Below, piece by piece: positions 8,536-15,664 of a stretch of 64,000 bases of DNA. The notes below the pieces were generated by a model. It saw only the letters and a program-made list of their open reading frames with translations. It had not been told where the DNA came from and did not search any database. Position 1 is the first letter of the stretch. Each line of letters opens with the position of its first letter. The stretch comes from Saprospiraceae bacterium (GTDB lineage: Bacteria; Bacteroidota; Bacteroidia; Chitinophagales; Saprospiraceae): positions 31,867 to 95,866 of the forward strand of contig JALHRR010000016.1 in the NCBI GenBank assembly GCA_022841345.1. Reading direction: 5' to 3'. The position numbers and the translations under genes were made by a program.

Positions 8536-8742
8536 ATGGCAATTGTAAAAGTAATTGAAGTCATTGCATCTTCTGAAACCGGAATTGAGGATGCTATTCA
8601 GCAAGCTGTTACCGAAGTTTCCAAAACAGTAAGAAATATAGATTCCGTGTATGTAAAAGATATCAAGGTGCATGTCAAAGATGCCAGAGTCGTATCTTAT
8701 GGTGTAATATGCAAGGTGTCTTTCAGGGTGGGAGAGGCTTGA
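8536..8742 (+). CDS. Dodecin
   Basis: The 68-residue protein matches dodecin, a dodecameric flavin-binding storage/buffer protein. It starts MAIVKVIEVIASSETGIEDA, has the single helix (AIQQAVTEVSKTVRNI) and the strand pair YVKDIKVHVK and SYGVICKVSFRV. Classical dodecins stack the flavin against a tryptophan just after the helix; here that position reads IDSVYVKD, so the tryptophan is missing and tyrosine or serine takes its place. Flavin binding may be altered, or another aromatic ligand bound. The next gene starts about 60 bp downstream on the same strand. Confidence 0.85.
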   Translation: MAIVKVIEVIASSETGIEDAIQQAVTEVSKTVRNIDSVYVKDIKVHVKDARVVSYGVICKVSFRVGEA

Positions 8743-8802
8743 GGCATTTAAATTCTACTCTAAGCTAAGTTTTAATATTTGAAACATTAAAAAGTCATTA
8801 CC

Positions 8803-9018
8803 ATGGAAGATCTGATAAAATTAGTTTCCGAAAAGACAGGTTTGTCGAAGGATAAAGCAAAAGTGGCAGTAGAAACAGTCACTATGTATTTAAAATCAAA
8901 ACTGCCGGGAAGCATTGCCTCTCAAGTTGATACTTATTTGAGCTCCGATAAACCTACAGAATCTGATGAAATGATGAGTAACCTCAAGGATACCCTGGGT
9001 GGGATTTACAAAAGATAA
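8803..9018 (+). CDS. Small helical protein of unknown function
   Basis: The 71-residue product (MEDLIKLVSEKTGLSKDKAK...) is predicted to be all helical, with a pattern like the small DUF2267/DUF2780-type proteins: an amphipathic helix, the turn GLSKDKA, a helix VAVETVTMYLKSKLPG, and a short C-terminal helix. No signal peptide, metal site or membrane segment is seen. It follows the dodecin gene on the same strand and may share its transcript. I do not recognise a function; the DUF comparison is weak. Confidence 0.6.
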   Translation: MEDLIKLVSEKTGLSKDKAKVAVETVTMYLKSKLPGSIASQVDTYLSSDKPTESDEMMSNLKDTLGGIYKR

Positions 9019-9030
9019 TCTGGTGATAAT

Positions 9031-9654
9031 TTATTTAATGGGCTCTCTGAGAATTGTTTTGAGTTTTTCAGGGGCTGTTTTATTGAAATCTGAGAGATAA
9101 ATTTCGTGATGCAGACCATTCCTTTGAAATCCATGCGCATCAATGAAAGCCTTCATGATAAGAAGGGTTTCCGGTTCTGTATTGAAAGGACCTGAGTGCA
9201 TCATCTGAACACATTTTCCTTCGTGCATTACAAATAAAGTGATATCCGCAGCTAATGTGATTTGCTTAACTTCTACTACTTTTTTGATCGCAGCAGTAAG
9301 CTGATCCTGTGTAACAAAATCCGGCATGCGAATCATCATACGATAATTCCATTCGCTGCGGGGAACTTGTTTTGGTGCTTCTGAGATACCAATGTTTTTA
9401 TACTTTTCTTCATCGAAACTCCAGAGTCCTTCCAGTTTAGCTACAACAAAATCCTGATCCAGCGCTTTGTTCATGAATTTGATGGTATATGCGGTAGCGT
9501 ACAATGCTTGTAATTTGTCTGCATAAGCTTTTTCAGATGGATCCCCTTTACCTTCTATTGATAGAAATTGAGCTTTTTCAATTTCGATAATTTCAGGTTT
9601 ATTTTTGGCGGAATAGCATGCCTTGAAAGTTTTGCTGAGGTCCAGTTTGGACAT
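9031..9654 (-). CDS. GyrI-like small-molecule-binding domain protein
   Basis: This 207-residue cytosolic protein has the features of stand-alone GyrI-like/SOUL-fold proteins: KAQFLSIEGKGDPSEKAY near residue 30, the repeated half WNYRMMIRMPDFVTQDQL, and the C-terminal MHSGPFNTEPETLLIMKAFI and HHEIYLSDFNKTAPEKLKT. The last block is the hallmark of this subgroup. These domains bind lipophilic or cationic small molecules, sometimes with hydrolase activity. It converges with the small helical gene, with 12 bp between the stops. Confidence 0.8.
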   Translation of the reverse strand: MSKLDLSKTFKACYSAKNKPEIIEIEKAQFLSIEGKGDPSEKAYADKLQALYATAYTIKFMNKALDQDFVVAKLEGLWSFDEEKYKNIGISEAPKQVPRSEWNYRMMIRMPDFVTQDQLTAAIKKVVEVKQITLAADITLFVMHEGKCVQMMHSGPFNTEPETLLIMKAFIDAHGFQRNGLHHEIYLSDFNKTAPEKLKTILREPIK

Positions 9655-9889
9655 ATTGAGTTTATTTTATGCAAATATGGGAAGAGGGAATGACAAGGGA
9701 GTGTCGGGAGGGGATGATAGTTATTGTTTTTCAAAGTGATTTACATCATATTGAATCTATATCAGCTAAGTATAGAAAATGTTTTCAGATAATTTCCTAG
9801 TCTGCTAAATTAAAATGCTTAGTGTCATTGATGGGTGTTGTAACGTTTATAAATATGAATTATATTTGTAAATTATAAATAAACATCTT

Positions 9890-10126
9890 ATGGCAACTTT
9901 CACAAGCACACTACCTGACAGCTTATTGCAATTGTTAGATGAGAAATCCAAAAAACTTTCAACTCCTAAAAACAAGCTTATAGAAAGGGCACTTCGTCTG
10001 TATCTGGATCACCTCAATCGTGCCGAATATGTAAAATCTTACAAGCAAATGGCAGATGACACAGATCTGCTGGATATTGCAGAAGAAGGCATGGAAGATT
10101 ACCTCCAACAATTGGAAGACAAATGA
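9890..10126 (+). CDS. Ribbon-helix-helix antitoxin of a type II toxin-antitoxin pair
   Basis: The 78-residue protein opens with a ribbon-helix-helix domain: strand ATFTSTLPDSLLQLL, then helices KSKKLSTPKNKLIERALRLY. The acidic C-terminal tail (DTDLLDIAEEGMEDYLQQL) is the typical toxin-binding region. It would neutralise the MazF-like toxin encoded immediately downstream and repress its own promoter. Its stop overlaps the toxin start by four bases (ATGA), so the two are translationally coupled. The A/T-rich run just upstream (9840-9885) presumably contains the autoregulated promoter. Confidence 0.85.
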   Translation: MATFTSTLPDSLLQLLDEKSKKLSTPKNKLIERALRLYLDHLNRAEYVKSYKQMADDTDLLDIAEEGMEDYLQQLEDK

Positions 10127-10464
10127 AAGCGGTAAAACAAGGAGAGATTTGGTATGCCAATCTAAATCCTTCAAAAGGCAATGAGCAAGCCGGAGTTCGC
10201 CCGGTGGTTATTGTGAGTGGTAACCTGGCAAATACTCACTTGAATATGGTCATCTGCTGCCCTTTAACTTCTAAGGTTAAAAACTATAGAGGTAACGTGG
10301 TAGTTTTTCCATCAGCAGAAAATGGATTGACTGTTGCATCTGAGATACTCACATTTCATATTCGATCTATCACCAGGGATCGTTTGATTAGCAAGATTGG
10401 CTATGTAGATAAGAGTCAGTTACAACTTGTCAAACAGGGCTTTGATGATATCTGGAGATACTAA
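10123..10464 (+). CDS. MazF/PemK-type endoribonuclease toxin
   Basis: The 113-residue protein begins KQGEIWYANLNPSKGNEQAG followed by RPVVIVSGN, the defining MazF/PemK beta-barrel signature including the arginine involved in catalysis. Further motifs are CCPLTSKVKNYRGNVVV and HIRSITRDRLISKIG (conserved serine/threonine and arginine). MazF toxins cut single-stranded mRNA at short sites and arrest growth when the antitoxin is degraded. The length is standard. It forms an operon with the upstream RHH gene (four-base overlap), and a hairpin terminator follows at 10492. Confidence 0.9.
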   Translation: MKAVKQGEIWYANLNPSKGNEQAGVRPVVIVSGNLANTHLNMVICCPLTSKVKNYRGNVVVFPSAENGLTVASEILTFHIRSITRDRLISKIGYVDKSQLQLVKQGFDDIWRY

Positions 10465-10491
10465 TTTTTTCTTCAAAGTATTTTAAATAAA

Positions 10492-10528
10492 AAAGAGACA
10501 CAACATATGCGTTGCATCTCTCAGTTTT
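10492..10528 (+). terminator. Imperfect terminator after the toxin gene
   Basis: The arms AGAGACACAAC and GTTGCATCTCT pair apart from two central mismatches and are flanked by A and T runs. The hairpin resembles the ones at 11397 and 11673, so it may belong to the same short terminator family. Confidence 0.6.
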
Positions 10529-10565
10529 ATTGATATAAAAATTCTATTGTAATTACCTTTTGATG

Positions 10566-11141
10566 TCAGTAATTTACTTCCATACATTTTATGAAATTTG
10601 CATTTGCTTTTTCCCATGCAACAATATGCACCTCCACTCCATCTGCAATACCCCCTAAAGCTGAACCTGCCAGAATTGATTCTGCCAGTGCCAAATAATT
10701 ATCTTCCACATATCTGTCATGACAAAATGTGGGACCGGGAATCGTTCCTGCAGATTCAATTTTTCGAATGATTCCTGAGATTTCCAGATAGAATTCTTTC
10801 AGTTCATTTCCGCCTATATTTGATTTATTGTTACTCTTGAAGTGCTGTTGAGTGTTGGCTCTTAATCTATTCCAGATGGAGTTTGCTTCTGAAACAGAAC
10901 CAAATTCTGCTATTACCCAGGTAAAATAGTCACTTGAATTTTGATTAATTTTATCAGAAGTAAGATACTTTTCAAGGGATTTTGATGCTTTCATAACTGT
11001 CTCTACATCAGCCTTGATGGCGCCGACGTAAGAATTATTCTCTGAGTTTTGAGAATAGCCTGCGCTTATGGCAAATACAAGTATCAACATTGATATGCAG
11101 AACGTGCGGGTAGAAGGAAGTGGTTTGGAAGTGATTTTCAT
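10566..11141 (-). CDS. Secreted protein of unknown function
   Basis: The 191-residue protein has a cleavable signal peptide (CISMLILVFAISAGYSQ, about residues 15-31) and then a mainly helical mature part containing YLTSDKINQNSSDYFTWVIAE and DRYVEDNYLALAESILAG, with a Gly/Ala-rich hydrophobic stretch (ILAGSALGGIADG) near the end. Two cysteines are present (FCHDRY and IKCMEV). It may be periplasmic. No family was recognised. It converges with the toxin gene and stands alone, upstream of the tandem repeat region. Confidence 0.6.
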   Translation of the reverse strand: MKITSKPLPSTRTFCISMLILVFAISAGYSQNSENNSYVGAIKADVETVMKASKSLEKYLTSDKINQNSSDYFTWVIAEFGSVSEANSIWNRLRANTQQHFKSNNKSNIGGNELKEFYLEISGIIRKIESAGTIPGPTFCHDRYVEDNYLALAESILAGSALGGIADGVEVHIVAWEKANANFIKCMEVNY

Positions 11142-11396
11142 TGGTTTTTTGTTAGAAGGTTCGATAAATATTGAACCGCTGCTCTACCGGGAATAGACAA
11201 GCGATTGGATCTGAACTCAAAAACAAGCGATATGAAAAAAGAAAAAGTTGATTTGTGGTGAAAATATTTCACAGGAGTCAACTTGGAAAATAAAAATATA
11301 TCATCTAGATGAATTTTTAAAATTTATCTAACTTATTTAATTACAAACATTGACTAAAATTCAAAAATGAGTGTTTTTTCAGACTTGTTGTCTGAT

Positions 11397-11652
11397 AAAA
11401 AAAAGAGACACATCTTTCGATGTATCTCTTTGATTCTGGTGGAGCTGGGGGGATCGCGAGGTAATGCTTACTGAGCATCAAGAGGAAATCTCATCAATAT
11501 TATGCCTGGAGCTCTTAAAGGAAATGTAATGCATTACTCGCGAAGGCGAGCAAAGCATGGCATGTTTAAATCAAATTTGGAGTTTAAAGCTGGATAAGTG
11601 GTAGAAGCAGATTGGTCAGGAGAAAGCTTTGCCTCGCCTGTCGAACCCCTTG
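11397..11652. repeat. Tandem unit 1, with tmRNA-like ends
   Basis: This unit begins with a hairpin (GAGACACATC/GATGTATCTC) preceded by eight A, continues with TGGTGGAGCTGGGGGGATCG, and ends with CTGTCGAACCC. It is nearly identical to the unit at 11673, and the start-to-start distance is 276 bp. Read on the minus strand it starts with GGGTTCGACAGG and ends CCCCCCAGCTCCACCA plus a terminator, like the ends of a tmRNA, but the inner part lacks a recognisable tag frame. Neither strand has a convincing coding frame. Confidence 0.75.
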
Positions 11653-11672
11653 CAGTATGAGAATATTGTAAC

Positions 11673-11927
11673 AAAAAAAAGAGACACACCTTTCGATGTA
11701 TCTCTTTTATTCTGGTGGAGCTGGGGGATCGCGAGGTAATGCTTACTGAGCATCAAGAGGAAATCTCATCAATATTATGTCTGGAGCTCTTAAAGGAAAT
11801 GTAATGCATTACTCGCGAAGGCGAGCAAAGCATGGCATCTTTAAATCAAATTTGGAGCATAAATTTGTATAATTGGTAGAATCAGGTTTGTTCAGGAGAA
11901 AGCTTTGCCTCACCTGTCGAACCCTTA
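11673..11927. repeat. Tandem unit 2, with tmRNA-like ends
   Basis: Second copy of the preceding unit. It differs by scattered substitutions and by one missing G in the GGAGCTGGGGG run. The two are most diverged in the stretch before AGGAGAAAGCTTTGCCT. It lies about 60 bp from the true tmRNA gene, whose own terminator and acceptor end (from 11955) have the same order of elements. Confidence 0.75.
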
Positions 11928-11954
11928 TCAAAATAATTTGCGGAGTGAATAATT

Positions 11955-11988
11955 AAAAAAAGACACAACTTTTGGTTGTGTCTTTTTT
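11955..11988 (-). terminator. tmRNA terminator
   Basis: The arms AAAAAGACACAAC and GTTGTGTCTTTTT form a near-perfect hairpin immediately after the 3' end of the tmRNA gene on the minus strand, ending in a run of U. Confidence 0.9.
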
Positions 11989-11989
11989 G

Positions 11990-12359
11990 TGGAGCTGGGG
12001 GGAGTCGAACCCCCGTCCAGAGAAAGCACTGCGGAGCCTTCTACATGCTTAGTTTTTGGTTAAATTGTCGGGAAAAGATTTGGTCCAAAAACAAACCTTC
12101 TATTCCTTAGACTTTGGTGTCTCGCCTTTGATTAAAGTCATCCTCTCCGGCCAGCCTGCGTTTTTATGATATGCAACATCGCTTTATATCAGGCGTCAAG
12201 CAAGTTGCATAAAGGCGCTATAATTCCTGGAATTAAGCAGCCAAGGCGTAATTAGATTCGCCGATTATGGTTTGATAGTCATTTGATAACGGAGTGTCCC
12301 ATCATGCTCCGGCATGCTTACTCAACAGATATACCAACCTGTCGATTCCATTCAACCCC
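11990..12359 (-). ncRNA. ssrA: Transfer-messenger RNA
   Basis: This is the tmRNA, which together with SmpB rescues stalled ribosomes and tags the unfinished protein for degradation. On the minus strand the 5' end is GGGGTTGAATGG followed by AATCGACAGG; the 3' end is the T-arm GGGGGTTCGACTCCCCC plus CAGCTCCA. The acceptor stem pairs GGGGTTG with CAGCTCC. CCA is not encoded and would be added. The tag reading frame (12262 down to 12233) reads GESNYALAA and a TAA stop, with GGC as the likely resume codon, as in other Bacteroidota. The ends are set by the acceptor stem. The terminator follows directly. Confidence 0.95.
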
Positions 12360-12443
12360 AATTCAAGAGTGCAAACATACATGCTTTCCCGATAGTTCCA
12401 TGTAGTTTTTGAAAATTGATTTTCGTGTGGCTTGGGGGGAGGG

Positions 12444-12575
12444 GTCGTAAGCCCGGTGACGCCACGGCACGGCTGCGCCTGGCCGTGGTGACGCCTTTTT
12501 ACTGCGTAGCAGTGAAAAGGTGACATCTCCGAAATAAATAGTCTGCTACGCAGTCAATTTATTTCGGAGGTGACG
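12444..12575 (+). repeat. Three-hairpin GTGAC element, copy A
   Basis: Leader GTCGTAAGCCCGGTGACG, then hairpin 1 (12462-12488, arms CCACGGC/GCCGTGG), linker TGACG, hairpin 2 (12494-12520, arms CCTTTT.ACTGC/GCAGT.AAAAGG), linker GTGACATC, hairpin 3 (12527-12569, arms CTCCGAAATAAAT/ATTTATTTCGGAG with an inner CTGC/GCAG stem), closing GTGACG. This copy lacks the AGCTAGCGC tail found in copies B and C. It lies between the tmRNA and a secreted-protein gene. Confidence 0.85.
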
Positions 12576-12585
12576 TTAAGAATTA

Positions 12586-13158
12586 CTAGAAAAAGCCCAG
12601 CTCAGGTCGTTTCTTATTGAAAAATCTATACCTGATTATGCATCTGAGAGTTACAAAATCTATCTTTTTATTTTCAAAAATCAAATTTATTCCCTGGTCT
12701 GTGTGGCATGATTCATTAATGGCGCAAGATTCATACAAAATGGTCTTAGATTGAGTAATGGAACAAGCTGTCTTATCAATGGCGACCCATATAAGACCGG
12801 ATTCTACTCCGGCTCCACAATATCCTCTTTCCTTCCAATTACATCCATTCGTTTTATGAGTGTAATCTATTATAATGTAAGATTGATTGCCAATTGTTTT
12901 TTCATAAATAATCTTAAATGAATCAGGCCCATCAGAACATTTTAAATTCGGTAAATCAATTGTTCCAATCGTGTTTTGACCATAACTCAGCAAATATCCA
13001 TACTTACAACTCGCATTAAGGGAACTATCTTTATTTTTTTCAGGGAGCTCCTCTTCAGGACATTGAATTGAGAATGCGAAATCAGGTATTTGATTATAGG
13101 CTTTGATATGGACCAAGAGCAATGAAACAGGCAGTAAATATTTAAAAAATTGAGTCAT
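12586..13158 (-). CDS. Cysteine-containing secreted protein of unknown function
   Basis: I start at the ATG at 13158, where a signal peptide begins (MTQFFKYLLPVSLLLVHIKA); an upstream ATG at 13194 would add twelve residues. The mature part of about 170 residues is rich in cysteine (about nine), for example FSIQCPEEELP, NGCNWKERGYCGAGVESG and YESCAINESCHTDQG, suggesting disulfides in the periplasm or outside the cell. No family was recognised. Its stop lies only 10 bp from hairpin element copy A, which could act on its transcript end. Confidence 0.6.
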   Translation of the reverse strand: MTQFFKYLLPVSLLLVHIKAYNQIPDFAFSIQCPEEELPEKNKDSSLNASCKYGYLLSYGQNTIGTIDLPNLKCSDGPDSFKIIYEKTIGNQSYIIIDYTHKTNGCNWKERGYCGAGVESGLIWVAIDKTACSITQSKTILYESCAINESCHTDQGINLIFENKKIDFVTLRCIIRYRFFNKKRPELGFF

Positions 13159-13202
13159 GTATATTTCATTCATATGTCCAGCACGTCTGTTCAACTTAAA
13201 AC

Positions 13203-13229
13203 GTAGGGCAAATAGTTATTTGCTCCTAC
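13203..13229. repeat. REP-like palindrome (GCAAATA type)
   Basis: GTAGGGCAAATA and TATTTGCTCCTAC form an almost perfect inverted repeat. Palindromes of this form recur in many Bacteroidota intergenic regions; a second unrelated palindrome follows at 13261. Confidence 0.6.
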
Positions 13230-13260
13230 CTGAGCTTTTTCCGAAGTGACAAGACGCAAC

Positions 13261-13282
13261 GAGACGCAATGCATTGCGTCTC
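13261..13282. repeat. REP-like palindrome (GAGACGC type)
   Basis: Perfect inverted repeat with arms GAGACGCAATG and CATTGCGTCTC, followed by TATATTGCAAC. A related copy at 42374-42395 (arms AGACGCCAT/ATGGCGTGTCT) is followed by the similar ACATAGCAAC. Confidence 0.7.
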
Positions 13283-13319
13283 TATATTGCAACTCTAAAC
13301 CTGCTAATGTGTGAATCGA

Positions 13320-13442
13320 CGGCTGTTAAACAGGCTGAACTTTCAACTTTCAACTTTTAACTGGCTGTTCATCTCATCTCTTATCACTTATCACTTATAT
13401 CTGACTGTTTAACTCATAATTCATAACTCATAACTCATAACT
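13320..13442 (+). repeat. CGGCTGTT-type array, about 40-bp period
   Basis: GGCTGTT at 13321 and 13363 and GACTGTT at 13403 are spaced 42 and 40 bp. The filler between them is G-poor, low-complexity sequence (words such as CAACTTT, CATCTC, TTATCAC), ending in iterated CATAACT. It runs up to the murQ stop codon. Confidence 0.6.
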
Positions 13443-14234
13443 CTCAAGCGCCGCCCTAACCGACCCATATTTCACCAACAATTCCTTCGCACTTTCAAAA
13501 TCAATCGAAAGCTGATTCGCAATGATCAAAGCCCCACGTTCTTTGAGTTTTTGATTGCTCATTTGCATGTCCACCATTTTATTGTCTTTCACATAACCGA
13601 GTGAAATCATAGTGCTGGTGGTAATCATATTCAACACCATTTTTTGAGCCGTTCCGGCTTTCATGCGGGTACTTCCGGTAACAAACTCAGGTCCGGTCAG
13701 GACTTCCACCGGATAATCTGCATGCTCCGTCACAGGGCTGCCGGGATTGCATGTAATACAGCCGGTTTTGATTTGTTGCTCTCTGCAAGCTTTTAATCCT
13801 CCAATCACATAAGGTGTAGTTCCGGAAGCCGCGATACCGATGACCATGTCCTTACTGTCAATTCCATATGCTTGCAGATCCAGGATGGCTTGATCTCTGT
13901 CATCTTCTGCTCCTTCCACAGCTTTTCGAATGGCTTTGTCTCCTCCTGCTATAATTCCAACAACCAGATCAGGAGAAACTCCAAATGTGGGAGGACATTC
14001 AGAGGCATCCAGTATTCCCAGTCGGCCACTTGTACCCGCTCCTATATAAAATAAGCGTCCTCCATTTTTCAACAACTCTACCGTTTTTTTTACGAGAGCA
14101 GTGATTTGAGGCAAAGCTTTATTGACAGCATGAGCCACACTGATGTCTTCTTTGTTAATATTATGCAACAATTCCTCTACTGCCATCTGTTCCAGATGCC
14201 TGTAATGTGAGTCCTGTTCTGTATATTTTATCAT
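13428..14234 (-). CDS. murQ: N-acetylmuramic acid 6-phosphate etherase
   Basis: MurQ cleaves the lactyl ether of MurNAc-6-phosphate to give GlcNAc-6-phosphate and lactate during cell-wall recycling in the cytosol. The 268-residue protein has the SIS-domain phosphosugar site GAGTSGRLG with DASECPPTF (catalytic glutamate), IAGGDKAIRKAVEGAEDD, GIAASGTTPYVIGGL and the family signature TGSTRMKAGTAQK. The C-terminal helical part is shorter than in E. coli MurQ (about 300 residues), as is common in Bacteroidota. The gene is followed by a repeat array and preceded by the YihY gene 58 bp away on the same strand. Confidence 0.95.
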   Translation of the reverse strand: MIKYTEQDSHYRHLEQMAVEELLHNINKEDISVAHAVNKALPQITALVKKTVELLKNGGRLFYIGAGTSGRLGILDASECPPTFGVSPDLVVGIIAGGDKAIRKAVEGAEDDRDQAILDLQAYGIDSKDMVIGIAASGTTPYVIGGLKACREQQIKTGCITCNPGSPVTEHADYPVEVLTGPEFVTGSTRMKAGTAQKMVLNMITTSTMISLGYVKDNKMVDMQMSNQKLKERGALIIANQLSIDFESAKELLVKYGSVRAALESYEL

Positions 14235-14292
14235 CTGATTTAGTTCTGAGTAAATTTACTTCCTTCTCAATATTAATTCAAATTCAAATGAT

Positions 14293-15246
14293 TTATTCCG
14301 GATTGCTTTTTTCATCTTTCAAATCACGGTTGACGGCAATACTTGTATTCAATTCAAATCCGGTAAGCAGGATAAATGAATTGATCTGCAACCAAAGCAT
14401 TAACACAATGACAGCTCCTATGGATCCATAAATTTTATTGTATGTTCCAAAGCTGTTTACAAAGAATGAAAACCCCACAGAAGTCAACAAGGATGCAATT
14501 GTGGCCATGGTTGCTCCCGGACTGAAAAATCTTGCTCTCTTGACATATGCAGGACCAACATAATAAACCGTTGCAATAATGCTGTAAACAAGTGAGATAA
14601 CTACCAGCCATTTTAGCATTTCAATAGCATATCTTGAGTAAGTATCTACACTCAGCAGGTCAAAAACATAATTTAGAATCAGATTCCCCAAAATGACGAG
14701 CACCCCTGATATGACCAGAAGTATGCCCATGAGCGCTGTCAGCATAATAGCGACTAGCCTGGCTTTCCACCATTTTCTTTTTTTGAAAAGTTTTGCATAG
14801 CTTTTATCAAATCCTCTCATCAAGGACATCATTCCATTCGATGAGAAGAATATTGCCAGCACTATACCCACAGAAAGTAAGCTGTTGCGCTGAATTTCCA
14901 GCAAGTCTTTCAAAGTTCCAAAAATGAAAACTTCAGCACTCGAGGGAATGATAGTGTTCAGATTTTCCTGAATTGCCTCAACCGGATTATCGAATGGTAT
15001 CAAAGGTAAAAGTGCAATCGCCACCAACAAGGTCGGAAATAATGCCAAAAAGAAACTAAATGCTGCTGAATTGGATCTGGCTCTGATATCATCCTGCTTG
15101 CTTTCATTGATCAGGAAAACAAATACATCGTAAACCGGGATACTTTCAAATCCCGGTAATGAACTCGTTTTAGCCCATTCCATTATTTTGTTGATTAATG
15201 GAATAGCTACCAATCTGTCCTTGAAAGTTGCCTTTTTTTTACTCAA
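14293..15246 (-). CDS. YihY/BrkB family inner-membrane protein
   Basis: The 317-residue protein has about six membrane helices and the YihY signature: ARSNSAAFSFFLALFPTLLV near residue 57, then FFSSNGMMSLMRGFDKSY, RLVAIMLTALMGILLV and FSPGATMATIASLLTSVGFSFFV with FGTYNKIYGSIGAVIVLMLWL. The family is widespread and its function is unsettled (the old ribonuclease BN label is wrong). The start overlaps the thioesterase gene end by eight bases, so these two are translationally coupled and probably form an operon with the arginine deiminase-like gene upstream and murQ downstream. Confidence 0.9.
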   Translation of the reverse strand: MSKKKATFKDRLVAIPLINKIMEWAKTSSLPGFESIPVYDVFVFLINESKQDDIRARSNSAAFSFFLALFPTLLVAIALLPLIPFDNPVEAIQENLNTIIPSSAEVFIFGTLKDLLEIQRNSLLSVGIVLAIFFSSNGMMSLMRGFDKSYAKLFKKRKWWKARLVAIMLTALMGILLVISGVLVILGNLILNYVFDLLSVDTYSRYAIEMLKWLVVISLVYSIIATVYYVGPAYVKRARFFSPGATMATIASLLTSVGFSFFVNSFGTYNKIYGSIGAVIVLMLWLQINSFILLTGFELNTSIAVNRDLKDEKSNPE

Positions 15247-15649
15247 AATATGGATTTAACGCTTCTACTATGGAACGTGGTACAGGTACTGTGGTTCTGT
15301 CAGCAGCTAATATAAAGCAGAGTTTTACTGTGGCGGCATTGATTAATTCATCTTTTTCATTGAATACCTCATAGTGAAAAGTAATATCGTTTTCCGGTAA
15401 TTTGCGGATAGCAGTCTGTATTCGCAATAATTCATCATAAAAACCGGGCCTCAAATATCTCACCTGCATGGACATCACAGGCATCATGATTCCGGACTTC
15501 TCCTCCAGCTCTTTGTAACTGAGACCAAGGGATCTCAATGCTTCTACTCTTCCAACTTCAAAGTAAGCAGCATAGTGCCCATAATACAGATAACCCATTT
15601 GATCGGTCTCTCCATATCTGACTCTTATCGACATTTCATGAACGAACAT
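15239..15649 (-). CDS. Hotdog-fold acyl-CoA thioesterase (YbgC/4-hydroxybenzoyl-CoA type)
   Basis: The 136-residue protein is a single hotdog domain. RVRYGETDQMGYLYYGHYAAYFE contains the aspartate (TDQMG) that serves as the catalytic acid in YbgC/FcbC-type enzymes, followed by FEVGRVEALRSLGLSY and the long strand block YLRPGFYDELLRIQTAI. It likely hydrolyses short or aromatic acyl-CoA in the cytosol. It is 15 bp from the arginine deiminase-like gene and overlaps the YihY gene by eight bases, consistent with one minus-strand operon. Confidence 0.85.
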   Translation of the reverse strand: MFVHEMSIRVRYGETDQMGYLYYGHYAAYFEVGRVEALRSLGLSYKELEEKSGIMMPVMSMQVRYLRPGFYDELLRIQTAIRKLPENDITFHYEVFNEKDELINAATVKLCFILAADRTTVPVPRSIVEALNPYFE

Positions 15650-15664
15650 CAGGGAAATTTTAGA

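Noticed and set aside
11430..11460. tRNA gene suggested by an acceptor-like GGTGGAGCTGGGGGG
   Set aside because: No T-arm, anticodon arm or D-arm follows at the right distance; only an acceptor-like end is present.
12302..12526. 74-codon minus-strand frame
   Set aside because: It overlaps the 5' part of the tmRNA and hairpin element copy A and has no protein-like pattern.
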